NCBI RefSeq assembly: GCF_001306145.1
Contig: NZ_LGKO01000005.1
Location: 496,001 to 560,000 of the forward strand
Direction of reading: 5' to 3'
From: Thermanaerothrix daxensis
Lineage (GTDB): Bacteria; Chloroflexota; Anaerolineae; Anaerolineales; Anaerolineaceae
DNA: 64,000 nucleotides
Shown: piece after piece, positions 8,028 through 17,101 of the stretch
Position numbering within the stretch: the first letter of the stretch is position 1
Layout of the letters: each line of letters starts with the position of its first letter
Position numbers and translations under genes: made by a program
The notes under the pieces: generated by a model
What the model saw: the letters and a program-made list of their open reading frames with translations, nothing else
What the model was told of the DNA's origin: nothing
The model's database searches: none

Positions 8028-9778
8028 AGAACGCGGTAATTCTCTTTACCTTCTCGCCGGTGCAGTCCTTCATCGCCGAAGCGCGCCGTGCCGAAGATTT
8101 GTTCAATGGATCGGCCATTCTTTCGCAACTGGCTCGTGCCGCTGGCGAGGTTTTCAAATCCAAAGGGGACTTGATCTATCCCGCTCAACTGGGGGAAAAT
8201 GATGCGCCTAATGTGCTGGTGGCGCGCGTCCCCGCCGATAAAGCCGAGACCACTGCCAGCCGGGCACGAGAGGTGCTCTTGAAACGGTGGCAAGAAATCG
8301 CCGAACAGGCTCGCAAAAGGGCCCAGCTTGACGAAGACGACACATGGCGGCAAATCTGGCAGCGCCAGATTGTGGACACCCCTCCGTGGCAGATTTACTG
8401 GGCTTATGCTGAAGAAGCAGAATCGTATGCCGAGGCATATCAACGGGCTCGCAATCTGCTCGAAAGCGTCAAGCACAGCCGCCTCTTTTCGCAAAGCCAT
8501 GAAGAGGGCGAAAAGGACAGTCTGAGCGGTCAGCGCAGTGCCCTTCATACAGCAGCCCATTCTTCTGCCCGGGAGTATTGGAAGAGGATGGCCAGCAAGC
8601 CGCACATCCTCCCTTCTCAGGTGCACCCGGAGGGACGGGAGATCCTCGACGGCATTGGGCTGGTCAAGCGCTTCTGGGAAGGGGCCGAGCGGGAATTCCC
8701 CTCGACCAGCACGGTGGCAGCGTGGGATTTTTATCAGGCGGCGTGTGCCCAAGCCCCGCAGGAACTGCAACGATACCGTGAATGCCTCGAAACGGTTTCC
8801 CCTCGCCTGTACCAAGCCCGGAAGCAGGACAAGATTTTCCCCTACGATGGTGATTTGTTCTTTGCAGAGACCCTCACCGCCCGGCGCCTGAAGGATAGTT
8901 ACAATGTGGAACTTCCACAGGCTGAACTGGAGAACGTCAGGAAACTTCTCAAAGCTCTGGTTGATAAAGTGGGCAAAGCCCCATCGCCGTACTACATGCT
9001 AATTCAGTTTGATGGCGATGGGATTGGAAAAAAGATTGACTACCTGCTAGCGCGGGACGACGCCGAAAACGCGCACCGCCGCTTCAGTCAAAACATTGGT
9101 GCATTCTCCAATGCGGTGAGAGGAACAATAAATCCAAACCAAGGGGGTTTTCTCATCTACAACGGTGGCGATGATGTGTTGCTGCTGGCTTCTCTCGAGC
9201 GCGGCTTGCAGCTGGCGATAGAACTGGCAAGGACCTATCAGGAAATGGTCGGGGACGGATTTAACGGTTTCACGGCAACGGCATCTGCAGGAATTGTGAT
9301 TGCCCATCACCTGACACCGCTTTCTAAAGCCCTGACCCTTCTGCGCAGTGCCGAGAGACGGGCAAAGGAGAGCCGAGCCGATTCGTTAGGCAACAAAGGG
9401 GTCGTGTGTCTCACCCTGGCAAAGCGCGGTGGGGAAGCCCTTTCTGCGCGCAGCGCTTGGGAAGATGTGGCGAACTTTCATCAATGGGTAAAAGCGTTCC
9501 GACAGAAAGATCTGGCAGGAGTTTTTCCCTACGCGCTGGCCCGCGAAGCCGCGACGTTGGAGGCGCTCCCGTCCGAAGCCACTCGCAGTCTGGTGCGCTA
9601 TCTGGTCCAGCGCCATACCGGCGAGCGCGTAGCCAAGGCAACCTGTGAACAGTGGGCTGATGCGTTGATCACATGGGCCGACAACATTCGGAAAAGGACA
9701 AATGACAAAAGTGGACTGACCGAAGTGGCTCACTGGCTGATCGCAGCCCGCTTTATTGCTTCTGGAGGTGCGGAATGA
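8024..9778 (+). CDS. cmr2: Type III-B Cas10 (Cmr2), palm polymerase without HD domain
   Basis: The large subunit of the Cmr complex, 584 residues. It starts directly at the first palm domain ('FSPVQSFIAEARRAEDLFNGS') and carries 'IQFDGDGIGKK' at about 328 and the cyclase motif GGDD at about 380 ('YNGGDDVLLL'), so cyclic-oligoadenylate synthesis should be intact. No HD (His-Asp) dyad of the N-terminal single-strand DNase domain is visible, and the protein is short for the family; DNA cleavage is therefore unlikely. ATG 8024 has AAGGGG about 8 bases upstream; GTG 8015 is the alternative. It overlaps cmr1 and cmr3 by a few bases. Confidence 0.92.
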   Translation: MKNAVILFTFSPVQSFIAEARRAEDLFNGSAILSQLARAAGEVFKSKGDLIYPAQLGENDAPNVLVARVPADKAETTASRAREVLLKRWQEIAEQARKRAQLDEDDTWRQIWQRQIVDTPPWQIYWAYAEEAESYAEAYQRARNLLESVKHSRLFSQSHEEGEKDSLSGQRSALHTAAHSSAREYWKRMASKPHILPSQVHPEGREILDGIGLVKRFWEGAEREFPSTSTVAAWDFYQAACAQAPQELQRYRECLETVSPRLYQARKQDKIFPYDGDLFFAETLTARRLKDSYNVELPQAELENVRKLLKALVDKVGKAPSPYYMLIQFDGDGIGKKIDYLLARDDAENAHRRFSQNIGAFSNAVRGTINPNQGGFLIYNGGDDVLLLASLERGLQLAIELARTYQEMVGDGFNGFTATASAGIVIAHHLTPLSKALTLLRSAERRAKESRADSLGNKGVVCLTLAKRGGEALSARSAWEDVANFHQWVKAFRQKDLAGVFPYALAREAATLEALPSEATRSLVRYLVQRHTGERVAKATCEQWADALITWADNIRKRTNDKSGLTEVAHWLIAARFIASGGAE

Positions 9779-10860
9779 TGCGGTTATTCATGGAAGCCGA
9801 AGATGTCCTGCTGTTTCGCGATGGACGCCCCTTCAATGCCGGGAGCGACCACCAGGCGCGCAGTCTCTTCCCCCCATCCCCCTCAGTGATGCAGGGAGTG
9901 ATTCGCTCGCACTATTTGCTCATCAAAAATATCCCCCTGAGCAACAGGGGAGCCATCAAAGAACTGGTGGGCGATACGGAAGACTACAAAGCATTGCGTT
10001 TGCGCGGTCCGTGGCTGGCGCGCCAAACGGGCGATGGGCGGGTTGTGCGCTATTTTCCCACCCCCACAGATGCCTATCCAGCCGATGAGAACGCCGAGAG
10101 GATTCTGCCCATGAAAGTGGTGCGCAACCCGGGTGGGAACGTCTGGGCCGGGGAATTGCCCTATCTGCTGGAAAAGCCCAACGAAATCATCACCAAAAAC
10201 GCTCCTGGAGCGTTTGTCAGCGAAGAAGATCTCATGTCTTACCTGGAGAAAGGTGTCTCTGTGAGAACGGAAAAAGCCGATGCGTTGTATGTTTCGGAAG
10301 TGCGGTTGGGCATTCAAACCGACTCACGGCGGCGTTCAACAGTAGAGGGAATGCTGTACGAGGTGGAGTTTATCCGCCCCCAAGCGGGCACCGGACTGTA
10401 TCTTGAGATGGATGGGTATCCGGATTTTCCAAAGGAGGGCCTCCTGCGCGCAGGTGGGGAGGGACGTGCTCTACACTACAAAACCCTTCGAGACAGCCAA
10501 ATCTCCCCGATCCGTTGGGGGTATAGCGAAGAACTCCCCCGCTTCTTCAAAGTGTATTTTGCTACACCGGCTTACTTCTCACAGGGCTGGAAGCCAGACT
10601 CGTGGACGAAATTTTTCACCAGAGAGGTTCGTTTGGAGGCTGTGGCGCTTTCGCGTTATCAGGTGCTGGGCGGATTTGATTATTGGAACCACAAACAAAA
10701 GCCCTCAAGGCGCTTGGTGCCAGCCGGGAGTGTGTACTACTTCTCTCACTCGGGAGGCGCAAGGTTGCGTCAGGATTTGGTTCAGCAAGCCATCACCGAG
10801 TGGGGCGCAGAAATTGGTTTTGGACAGGTGTTGGTTGCAGGGTGGAAACCTGTAGAATGA
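9775..10860 (+). CDS. cmr3: Type III-B RAMP protein Cmr3
   Basis: Cmr3 pairs with Cas10 at the foot of the complex and holds the crRNA 5' handle. The 361-residue product has the family start 'MEAEDVLLFRDGRPFNAGSDHQARSLFPPSPSVMQG' region (residues 5-40), the basic 'RLGIQTDSRRRSTVEGMLY' and a glycine-containing C-terminal RAMP strand 'IGFGQVLVAGW'. ATG 9775 overlaps the cmr2 stop; ATG 9778 is an equally good start. The call is firm. Confidence 0.92.
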   Translation: MMRLFMEAEDVLLFRDGRPFNAGSDHQARSLFPPSPSVMQGVIRSHYLLIKNIPLSNRGAIKELVGDTEDYKALRLRGPWLARQTGDGRVVRYFPTPTDAYPADENAERILPMKVVRNPGGNVWAGELPYLLEKPNEIITKNAPGAFVSEEDLMSYLEKGVSVRTEKADALYVSEVRLGIQTDSRRRSTVEGMLYEVEFIRPQAGTGLYLEMDGYPDFPKEGLLRAGGEGRALHYKTLRDSQISPIRWGYSEELPRFFKVYFATPAYFSQGWKPDSWTKFFTREVRLEAVALSRYQVLGGFDYWNHKQKPSRRLVPAGSVYYFSHSGGARLRQDLVQQAITEWGAEIGFGQVLVAGWKPVE

Positions 10861-10890
10861 TCCTATTTACAACGATTTCAGGAGGAAACG

Positions 10891-11790
10891 ATGTTTAAGG
10901 AGAAACGCTTACTTTTCCTATATGTCGAAACCCCCCTGCATGTGGGGGCAGGACGTGCCAGTGCCAATGTGGACTTACCCATTCAGCGCGACCGAGTCAC
11001 CCAGTACCCCATTGTGCAGGCTTCTGGACTTAAGGGTGCGCTTCGTTCAATCTATAGAGAAACAAAAGGGCTTGCAGACGATAGCAAGGAAATTGAAACC
11101 CTCTTTGGTAAGGCCGGTGATTCTGGCGAAAACTGGGCAGGCGCAATTTCCACCGGAGATGCCCGCATTCTCCTCTTCCCGGTGCGTTCGCTGGCAGGGG
11201 TGTTTGCGTGGACGACCAGTCTACATGCGCTGGAAACGTTCCGTCGCGCTGCCGAACTGGCAGGACAGTCCATTCCGTGGAAACTGCCGGGAGCCGTGGA
11301 AAAGAACGCGGGACTGCTGGCAAGCCAGAGCGAACTCGTCATAGACGACAAAGTGGTGCTGGAGGAGTTCAGTTTCTCCGCCAAGCATTCTCAGGAGGTC
11401 GAAGCGGTTGCAGAATGGCTGGCACAGAATGCCCTGCCGCAGGGGGAGGCTTATCAATACTGGCGGCAGAATCTCCCAGGACACCTGTGCATCCTCTCAG
11501 ATGATGCCTTCCGTGACTTCTGCCTCTACGGCACCGAGATTCAGACCCACATCCGCATTGACCCGGGCAAAAAGACCGTGGCGGAAGGTGCATTATGGAC
11601 CAGCGAAAGCCTGCCGGTAGATAGCCTGCTCTACGCTCCGCTCATGGCAACGGACGCGCGCTCAAATACCGAAACCATGGACGCCGCTCAGGTTCTGGAG
11701 AAGTTTGCTTTCCTCAACAACGCCCATGTGCAGTTGGGCGGTGATGAGACAACCGGTCAGGGTTGGGTGGCCGTGCGAATGTACCCGTAA
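10891..11790 (+). CDS. cmr4: Type III-B backbone RNase Cmr4
   Basis: Cmr4 (Cas7 family) forms the helical backbone and cuts target RNA at 6-nt intervals. The 299-residue product starts 'LLFLYVETPLHVGAGRASANVDLPIQRD', matching Cmr4, and continues 'YPIVQASGLKGALRS', the RAMP glycine-rich helix start. An Asp in the N-terminal loop (the 'DLPIQRD' region) is the likely catalytic residue, by comparison with the family. AGGAGG lies about 6 bases before the ATG. The C-terminus has the family strand 'VQLGGDETTGQGWVAV'. Confidence 0.93.
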   Translation: MFKEKRLLFLYVETPLHVGAGRASANVDLPIQRDRVTQYPIVQASGLKGALRSIYRETKGLADDSKEIETLFGKAGDSGENWAGAISTGDARILLFPVRSLAGVFAWTTSLHALETFRRAAELAGQSIPWKLPGAVEKNAGLLASQSELVIDDKVVLEEFSFSAKHSQEVEAVAEWLAQNALPQGEAYQYWRQNLPGHLCILSDDAFRDFCLYGTEIQTHIRIDPGKKTVAEGALWTSESLPVDSLLYAPLMATDARSNTETMDAAQVLEKFAFLNNAHVQLGGDETTGQGWVAVRMYP

Positions 11791-11804
11791 AGGAGGGAAG
11801 AGAA

Positions 11805-12194
11805 ATGGCAGAGTTGCAAGTTTCCCATCAGCGCTCATTGGAGCAGCAGCGCGCCGAACATGCCTGGAATGCGGTGCAAAGTGCAAAGCGAGCGTTGAAG
11901 GATAAAGAGAAAGAACTGCGGTCATTGGCGCGCAGTGCCCCCGCCAGCATTCAGAGCAACGGTTTAGGGCAAACGCTGGCGTTCTGGAAAGCCAAAAAAG
12001 AACCCCACCATTCAGCCCTGTATGATGCACTCTCCGATTGGTTAAAGAAGCAATTGGGTGTCCAGTCAGGTGATCTGGTGGAGTGGATTGCTACTACGGC
12101 CACAAGCCTGCAGTACCGCCATGCCACTGCCGAGGCCATGGCATACCTTAACTGGTACAAACGCTTTGCCGAGGCTGACCTCAAATCGGAATGA
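11805..12194 (+). CDS. cmr5: Type III-B small subunit Cmr5
   Basis: Cmr5 is the small all-helical subunit that lines the complex along the target strand. The 129-residue product begins 'SLEQQRAEHAWNAVQSAKRALK' and continues 'SAPASIQSNGLGQTLAFWKAK', both typical of Cmr5. The start is set at ATG 11805, with AAAGGAGGG about 9 bases upstream; the longer frame into cmr4 is not needed. It sits 14 bases after cmr4. Confidence 0.92.
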   Translation: MAELQVSHQRSLEQQRAEHAWNAVQSAKRALKDKEKELRSLARSAPASIQSNGLGQTLAFWKAKKEPHHSALYDALSDWLKKQLGVQSGDLVEWIATTATSLQYRHATAEAMAYLNWYKRFAEADLKSE

Positions 12195-12212
12195 TCAGGG
12201 AAGGAAACGCGT

Positions 12213-13208
12213 ATGAGTCCCAATCCTCACTATCCCAATCGAGGAGAACCTCTTTCCTCAAAACCCTCGCAGTCGGGCAAGAGGAGTGGCGATGCAAAGC
12301 CCTCTTCGGGTCAGACATTTGAATATCCTTTGCCCCGCGAAGTGGTAGAAGTGTTCAAGAAACAAAAGGAGGTGAGCAACCCCGGGCTGATTTTTGAGCG
12401 GTTTGTGCCTTTTCTGGGCGAACAAAAAGAAACCCGCCGAACGCAAGCCTTAGGGGCTGCCCAGAAAGCGCCCGATCGTGGGGCTCTCACCGCCGCCTAT
12501 CAGCGCTGGGAGGCGCTGGCACGGGCAAATGGAGCCGAAATCTTTACCCTCAAGACAGACTGGCGCTTCATCCCCGGTTTGGGGCGTAAAAATGCACTGG
12601 AGATTGGCTTCAGTTTCCACCGCTATGGGTTTCCTTACCTGCCCGGCAGTAGTGTCAAGGGAATTGCGCGCACATGGGCGCTGTACGAACTGGCTTCACG
12701 CCTGAAGAAGGACGCCAATACCCTCGACCTGAATGGGCTCGATCAAACCCTTGCCCTTGAAGAGAGCGAATTTAAGAAAGCGTTTCAAATCCATCATCCC
12801 GGAGAGGAAGAATGGCTTCTTGCCTCTGCCTTCCGCGACGTGTTCGGCACGCTGAAGTGCGTAGGTGGAGCGGTTTTCTTCGATGCCATTCCCATACAGG
12901 CTTTTGCCCTGGATTTGGACATTATGAACCCCCACTATACTCCCTACTATCAGGGCAAGGAACCCCCCGTCGATTGGCATCACCCCAACCTGATCACCTT
13001 TTTGGCAGTTCCGGCGGGGAAAGAATTTGCCTTTGCGGTCGCATGGCGCCGCGGCGCCCCCAACCCCGAGTTGCTCAAACGAGCCTGCGTTTGGCTGAAA
13101 AGTGCCTTAAGGGATCTTGGGGCGGGTGCCAAAACTAGCGCCGGCTACGGCTACTTCACGGCTACTTCAAGTGAGGAAACCGATGATGGTTCTCTGTCTG
13201 GTGGGTGA
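12213..13208 (+). CDS. cmr6: Type III-B RAMP protein Cmr6
   Basis: The 331-residue product has a roughly 60-residue polar N-terminus, then a RAMP domain with 'KTDWRFIPGLGRKNALEIGFSFHRYG', the glycine-rich 'YLPGSSVKGIARTWALYEL' and 'VFFDAIPIQAFALDLDIMNPHY', all Cmr6 landmarks. The C-terminal 'GAGAKTSAGYGYF' is the family signature. Cmr6 caps the Cmr4 filament next to Cmr1. It overlaps the start of the next CARF gene by 26 bases. Confidence 0.92.
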   Translation: MSPNPHYPNRGEPLSSKPSQSGKRSGDAKPSSGQTFEYPLPREVVEVFKKQKEVSNPGLIFERFVPFLGEQKETRRTQALGAAQKAPDRGALTAAYQRWEALARANGAEIFTLKTDWRFIPGLGRKNALEIGFSFHRYGFPYLPGSSVKGIARTWALYELASRLKKDANTLDLNGLDQTLALEESEFKKAFQIHHPGEEEWLLASAFRDVFGTLKCVGGAVFFDAIPIQAFALDLDIMNPHYTPYYQGKEPPVDWHHPNLITFLAVPAGKEFAFAVAWRRGAPNPELLKRACVWLKSALRDLGAGAKTSAGYGYFTATSSEETDDGSLSGG

Positions 13209-14100
13209 ACAACCCATTCCCAATTTGTTACCCGTGCGCTTCCTCAAGCCACAAGAAACCCTCCTCGTCCATACCAACCTACAGGCCTCTCAGCAGAGCG
13301 CCCGGCGTCTGGCAGGGCTGATCGAAAATGCCCGTTTGTTTTCAATCGGAGATGGCTATCGCATCCCGGGGATTGTGGAAAAACTGCGTCAGGCAGTTGG
13401 GAAGCAAGATGAGGTAGTTATCAACCTCACTGGCGGTACGAAGCCCATGGCGCTGGCAGCGTTCGAACTGGCACGTCAGCGCCGTTTCCCTGTGGTGTAT
13501 TATCAGACGGAAGGTCCCCGCGGTCGTGATCAGAAAAGCCTGATCTACCTCTATCGCTTCACTGATGAAGGTGAACTGTGCCTCGAGTCTGAATACCCCC
13601 AATCTGTACCCCCGTTAATCACGTTGGATGACTACCTCAAAGCCCATCTCGATAATTACCAAGTCAAGGGACCCTCTCAAGACTCCGGCGGGGAATTAGA
13701 ACGAGCAATCGCTAGGGTTCTTGGGGAGTATGTAGACGAGAGCCTGCAGGGGGTGGTACCCGGAGGCGTCAAGGACCAGGCCGAAATCGATTTGCTCATT
13801 CGTTGTGGCAACCATGTTGGGGTTCTGGAAATCAAAACCGGTGGTTCGGGGAGTGGCAAAAAGGCTGTGGATCAGTTAACCACGATTGCAGCGCGTGAGT
13901 ATCTGGGCACCTACGCAGCGCGTTTCCTCGTCACGCAAACCTCCATGGAAGACCGCTACAAACCCCTTGCTCAGGCCTTGCGCGTGACGGTGATCGAATT
14001 GCGAGAGTACCGTCCCGGAAGAGATTTAAGCCAGAACGACAAAGTCAGACTTCTTCAAGGAATTGCCCAATCCATCCCCATCCGTCAGGAGGGTGTATGA
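13183..14100 (+). CDS. CARF-PD-(D/E)XK nuclease, Can2/Card1-like (DUF1887)
   Basis: This 305-residue protein joins an N-terminal CARF domain, with the ligand loop 'INLTGGTKPMALAAFE' at about residue 80, to a C-terminal restriction-endonuclease-fold nuclease: 'DQAEIDLLI' at about 199 (Asp) and 'VGVLEIKTGG' at about 215 (ExK). The arrangement matches the Can2/Card1 family, dimeric nucleases activated by cyclic tetra-adenylate that cut RNA and nicked or single-stranded DNA. Start ATG 13183 has GTGAGG upstream and overlaps cmr6. It is probably the main effector of the cOA signal here. Ligand size and substrate are inferred from the family. Confidence 0.85.
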   Translation: MMVLCLVGEQPIPNLLPVRFLKPQETLLVHTNLQASQQSARRLAGLIENARLFSIGDGYRIPGIVEKLRQAVGKQDEVVINLTGGTKPMALAAFELARQRRFPVVYYQTEGPRGRDQKSLIYLYRFTDEGELCLESEYPQSVPPLITLDDYLKAHLDNYQVKGPSQDSGGELERAIARVLGEYVDESLQGVVPGGVKDQAEIDLLIRCGNHVGVLEIKTGGSGSGKKAVDQLTTIAAREYLGTYAARFLVTQTSMEDRYKPLAQALRVTVIELREYRPGRDLSQNDKVRLLQGIAQSIPIRQEGV

Positions 14101-14480
14101 TTCTGGTGAACTTCTCACACCCCCTTTCGGCGGAGCAAATCCATCAGCTGGAGATCCTTACCGGCCAGACAGTTGAGCGCATCATCGAGGTGCACAGTCA
14201 GATCGAACCCGATCAGCCCCTCGGCCCGCAGGTGACAGCCATGGTAGACCGGGCAGGGTTGACCATGGAGGAGTGGCAAAACGCCCCCATCCTGATCAAT
14301 CCACCCGCGCTGAATTTCAGCGCCGTTGTATTGATTGCCGAACTGCACGGACGCATGGGGTACTTCCCCGCTTGCGTGCGCCTGCGCCCGGTGAATGGCA
14401 GTATTCCACCCCGCTTCGAGGTAGCCGAAGTACTTAACCTGCAAAGCCAGCGGGATTCGGCTCGCCGCCGCAGAGGGTGA
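14097..14480 (+). CDS. csx15: CRISPR-associated protein Csx15
   Basis: The 127-residue product starts 'MILVNFSHPLSAEQIHQLEILTGQ', which I recognise as the Csx15 beginning, and continues with 'PILINPPALNFSAVVLIAELHGRMGYFP', a Rossmann-like end. Csx15 proteins accompany type III systems and have been suggested to be ring nucleases that degrade cyclic oligoadenylate; that role is not demonstrated by this sequence. The start codon overlaps the stop of the Can2-like effector (ATGA), so effector and putative off-switch are translationally coupled. Confidence 0.8.
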   Translation: MILVNFSHPLSAEQIHQLEILTGQTVERIIEVHSQIEPDQPLGPQVTAMVDRAGLTMEEWQNAPILINPPALNFSAVVLIAELHGRMGYFPACVRLRPVNGSIPPRFEVAEVLNLQSQRDSARRRRG

Positions 14481-14503
14481 ACCTTTTCTCCAGGAGGTTG
14501 AGC

Positions 14504-15979
14504 ATGTCTCCATCTTCTTACTTCCCCCCAGATTACACCGGACATCCCTTGCTGGATGTAGGGCTGGCAACGCTTACGGCATTTGCCGGAAAGAACCGCC
14601 CCACCGAATTGGTTAAGGAAGATTTAATCCATATGGCGGAGTACATCCGCGAGAATTACATCGTGGACCCGCTCAAATCTTTCCTGAATGTGGCCTTCCC
14701 CAATTCGGGGTTCACCAACCCGGCTTTTGAAAAGCAACCTGAAAAGCGCCGTAAGTACGCGAACATCATCTCGGAGGCGATTACAGCGCCTGTAGGGGAG
14801 GAGCGCGATCCTTTCACGGGGCATCCAGCGACTACCTTGCCGCTTAATCCCGAGGGTGATTTACTTCCTGGGCGAGCCTACCGTCAGCACATTCCTCTCC
14901 TGACAGGCGTGGATGTGATCAACTTCTACCCGTACGGCGAGGCAGGTATTCCCATCTCCGGAATCAATTTGCTGGCGTTCCAGGCGCTTCCCTTGGGGTG
15001 TGCTAAAGTAAGCGGTAGGTTGCTTGCCGTCCATAGCGATGACCCCGACTTACTACTCTACTTTGCACGAACTTTCCTCAAAGCCAACCTGCAAGGGGTC
15101 ACCTTAGCCCGGGTTACAGGCGACAAAAAGCTACCCGATACCAGCCCTTATCAAGCCCGAACCGTGCTTATCGAGCACCTGCTCAAAGCCGAGCAGGAAC
15201 TTACCCGGTATCGGCGGGACAATGAAAGCCCTCCACCCACCCTGACGGGCTACTACTTTACCAACAGTGGACAGGGGGTTGACCTGCAAATCTTCCCGCT
15301 TCCTCTCGAGGTAAGTGGTTTTCTCCGCACGGTCATGCACAACCCTACCCTGAAAAACGACTGGGAGGCACTGGCCCGGCGAGGCTGGCAGTTGACGCGC
15401 AGTGAGAGCGAGGTTGCGCGTTACAATCGCCTCTATGAGGACTTGTTCAACCTGCCGGAGTCGGCCTCTTTTTTCATCCGCGTGTATTTCTTGCGGAAAC
15501 CCCCGCGCCTAACCGCGAAAAGGGACAAACAAGACCCCATTCAAACGTATGATACCCGCCGTGAAGTCGATTTAGTCTCGTGGCGGTTAACTCAACGTTT
15601 CCTCAAGGAGGTGATGCTTATGGAAGAATCACGTATTCAAGCCATCCGCGCTTTGGGCGATGCGCTGGCGCAGTATATCTTTGAGCGCAACGATCGTGGC
15701 GTGTTCAACGGCTTTTGGATGGCTCGCAATTACACCGAATTGCGCGCAGTTTTGATTCGCGCCTCTACCGCCGAGGTGCGCGCCGGACGCAAGCCCCTCA
15801 TCACGCTGGATCAGTTCCTCTCTATTTTTGAGCAGTCGGAGGGAATCCCCAATGCCGATTGGCGTCTTGGGCGCGATCTGGTACTCATCCGCCTGCTCGA
15901 ACAGTTATATCAAAAGGGTTGGCTTCAGGCTCATGCTGAAGAACTACCCGAAGTACCCGCAGAAGAAGAATCCATGTAA
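14504..15979 (+). CDS. cas8b: Type I-B large subunit Cas8b1 (Cst1-like)
   Basis: The large Cascade subunit, expected to recognise the PAM. The 491-residue product has the Cst1-type N-terminus 'YTGHPLLDVGLATLTAFAGKNRPTEL' and 'FPNSGFTNPAF', followed by 'ISGINLLAFQALPLGCAKVSG'. The canonical zinc-finger cysteines of some Cas8 proteins are not evident. ATG 14504 is chosen because AGGAGG lies 6 bases before it; an upstream in-frame start at 14477 lacks one. Its Cas7-Cas5-Cas3 neighbours support the call. Confidence 0.78.
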   Translation: MSPSSYFPPDYTGHPLLDVGLATLTAFAGKNRPTELVKEDLIHMAEYIRENYIVDPLKSFLNVAFPNSGFTNPAFEKQPEKRRKYANIISEAITAPVGEERDPFTGHPATTLPLNPEGDLLPGRAYRQHIPLLTGVDVINFYPYGEAGIPISGINLLAFQALPLGCAKVSGRLLAVHSDDPDLLLYFARTFLKANLQGVTLARVTGDKKLPDTSPYQARTVLIEHLLKAEQELTRYRRDNESPPPTLTGYYFTNSGQGVDLQIFPLPLEVSGFLRTVMHNPTLKNDWEALARRGWQLTRSESEVARYNRLYEDLFNLPESASFFIRVYFLRKPPRLTAKRDKQDPIQTYDTRREVDLVSWRLTQRFLKEVMLMEESRIQAIRALGDALAQYIFERNDRGVFNGFWMARNYTELRAVLIRASTAEVRAGRKPLITLDQFLSIFEQSEGIPNADWRLGRDLVLIRLLEQLYQKGWLQAHAEELPEVPAEEESM

Positions 15980-16003
15980 TGCCTTGGAAAGGAGGAAAAT
16001 TCT

Positions 16004-17083
16004 ATGTCTTTCATCACTGGTTTACTGCTGATCGATGCGCCGGCATCTGCTCTAAACAATCTGGGCAACGTCCCCGGCAGTATGGCCGAAAACGCCGTAG
16101 GTGTCAAAGTCATCTCGACCCGTGAAGGCAGTTACCCCTATGTTTCGGCACAGGCGTTTCGCTACTGGTGGCGCACCACGCTGGAGCAAGGACATTGGGG
16201 CTGGAAAGCCGCGCCGGTTTTCCGTGAAACCAAAATCGCCTACACCGATGCCAACCCCATCCTCTACTGGGATGATGATTTGTTCGGCTACATGCGGGCA
16301 CCTTCTCAAAGAGCTGAAGCTGTTAGTGATCGCGAAGCCACTGGATTGGTGGCAGCGGCAACGCCCACAGCCAAGGCGGTGACCCGCCTTTCTCCCCTGC
16401 GGGTCTCCACGCTGGTTTCTGTGGCGCCTGTGCGTCTGGTCAATGATTTCGGCACCATGTCTCGGCACGAGGGCAACCCGGTGCCGCATGAACATCAATT
16501 TTACCGCGCTACCCTGCAGGGGCTCTTCTCGCTGGACTTGCATGCTGCTGGGACGTTTTCTTATGCCGACCGCACCGGCTATTTGAACCTGGATGAGCCG
16601 CGGCGAAAACTAGCCGAACAAATGGGGCTAGAGCATTTGGCGGAGGAAAAATCGTATCGCCTGCCACTCAAAGAACGTCTCCAACGCGTGCGTGCTTTGC
16701 TTGAGGGGCTGGCCGAACTCAGCGGGGGTGCTAAACAAACCTTGCACTACACCGACGTTAGTCCAGATATCCTGGTGATGGCAGTGACCCGAGGTGGAAA
16801 TCATATGTTCGGGCATATAATTGCGGCTCAAGGTGAACGGGCAGTGTTGAACTTACCCGCTCTTCAGGAAACCTTAGACGTGCATCGGGATGATCTGCTC
16901 TCCGACGTCTTTATCGGTTGGGTGCGCGGCTACCTCGATGCAGAGCGCGAGAGGCTTGAACAAGCCCTTGCGGAAGGCGGGGCCCTAGCTCCCTGGCACG
17001 GCCGGATTCACATTATGCATCCACGCGAGGCGTGTTTGCAGTTATCTCGGGAGTTAGAGACGCACCCGGATTGGTTGAAATAA
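16004..17083 (+). CDS. cas7: Type I-B backbone Cas7 (Cst2/DevR family)
   Basis: Cas7 polymerises along the crRNA in the type I effector. The 359-residue product has the Cst2/DevR start 'FITGLLLIDAPASALNNLGN' and 'KVISTREGSYPYVSAQAFRYWWRTTLE', which includes the family's tract that meets the crRNA. Midway, 'EHQFYRATLQGLFSLDLHAAGTF' is also typical. GGAGG precedes the ATG by about 9 bases. It follows cas8b by 24 bases. Confidence 0.88.
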   Translation: MSFITGLLLIDAPASALNNLGNVPGSMAENAVGVKVISTREGSYPYVSAQAFRYWWRTTLEQGHWGWKAAPVFRETKIAYTDANPILYWDDDLFGYMRAPSQRAEAVSDREATGLVAAATPTAKAVTRLSPLRVSTLVSVAPVRLVNDFGTMSRHEGNPVPHEHQFYRATLQGLFSLDLHAAGTFSYADRTGYLNLDEPRRKLAEQMGLEHLAEEKSYRLPLKERLQRVRALLEGLAELSGGAKQTLHYTDVSPDILVMAVTRGGNHMFGHIIAAQGERAVLNLPALQETLDVHRDDLLSDVFIGWVRGYLDAERERLEQALAEGGALAPWHGRIHIMHPREACLQLSRELETHPDWLK

Positions 17084-17101
17084 AAATCTATGGGGTGTGT
17101 T

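Noticed and set aside
7955-8815. 286-codon minus-strand frame across cmr1/cmr2
   Set aside because: Shadow of the clearly conserved Cas10 gene.
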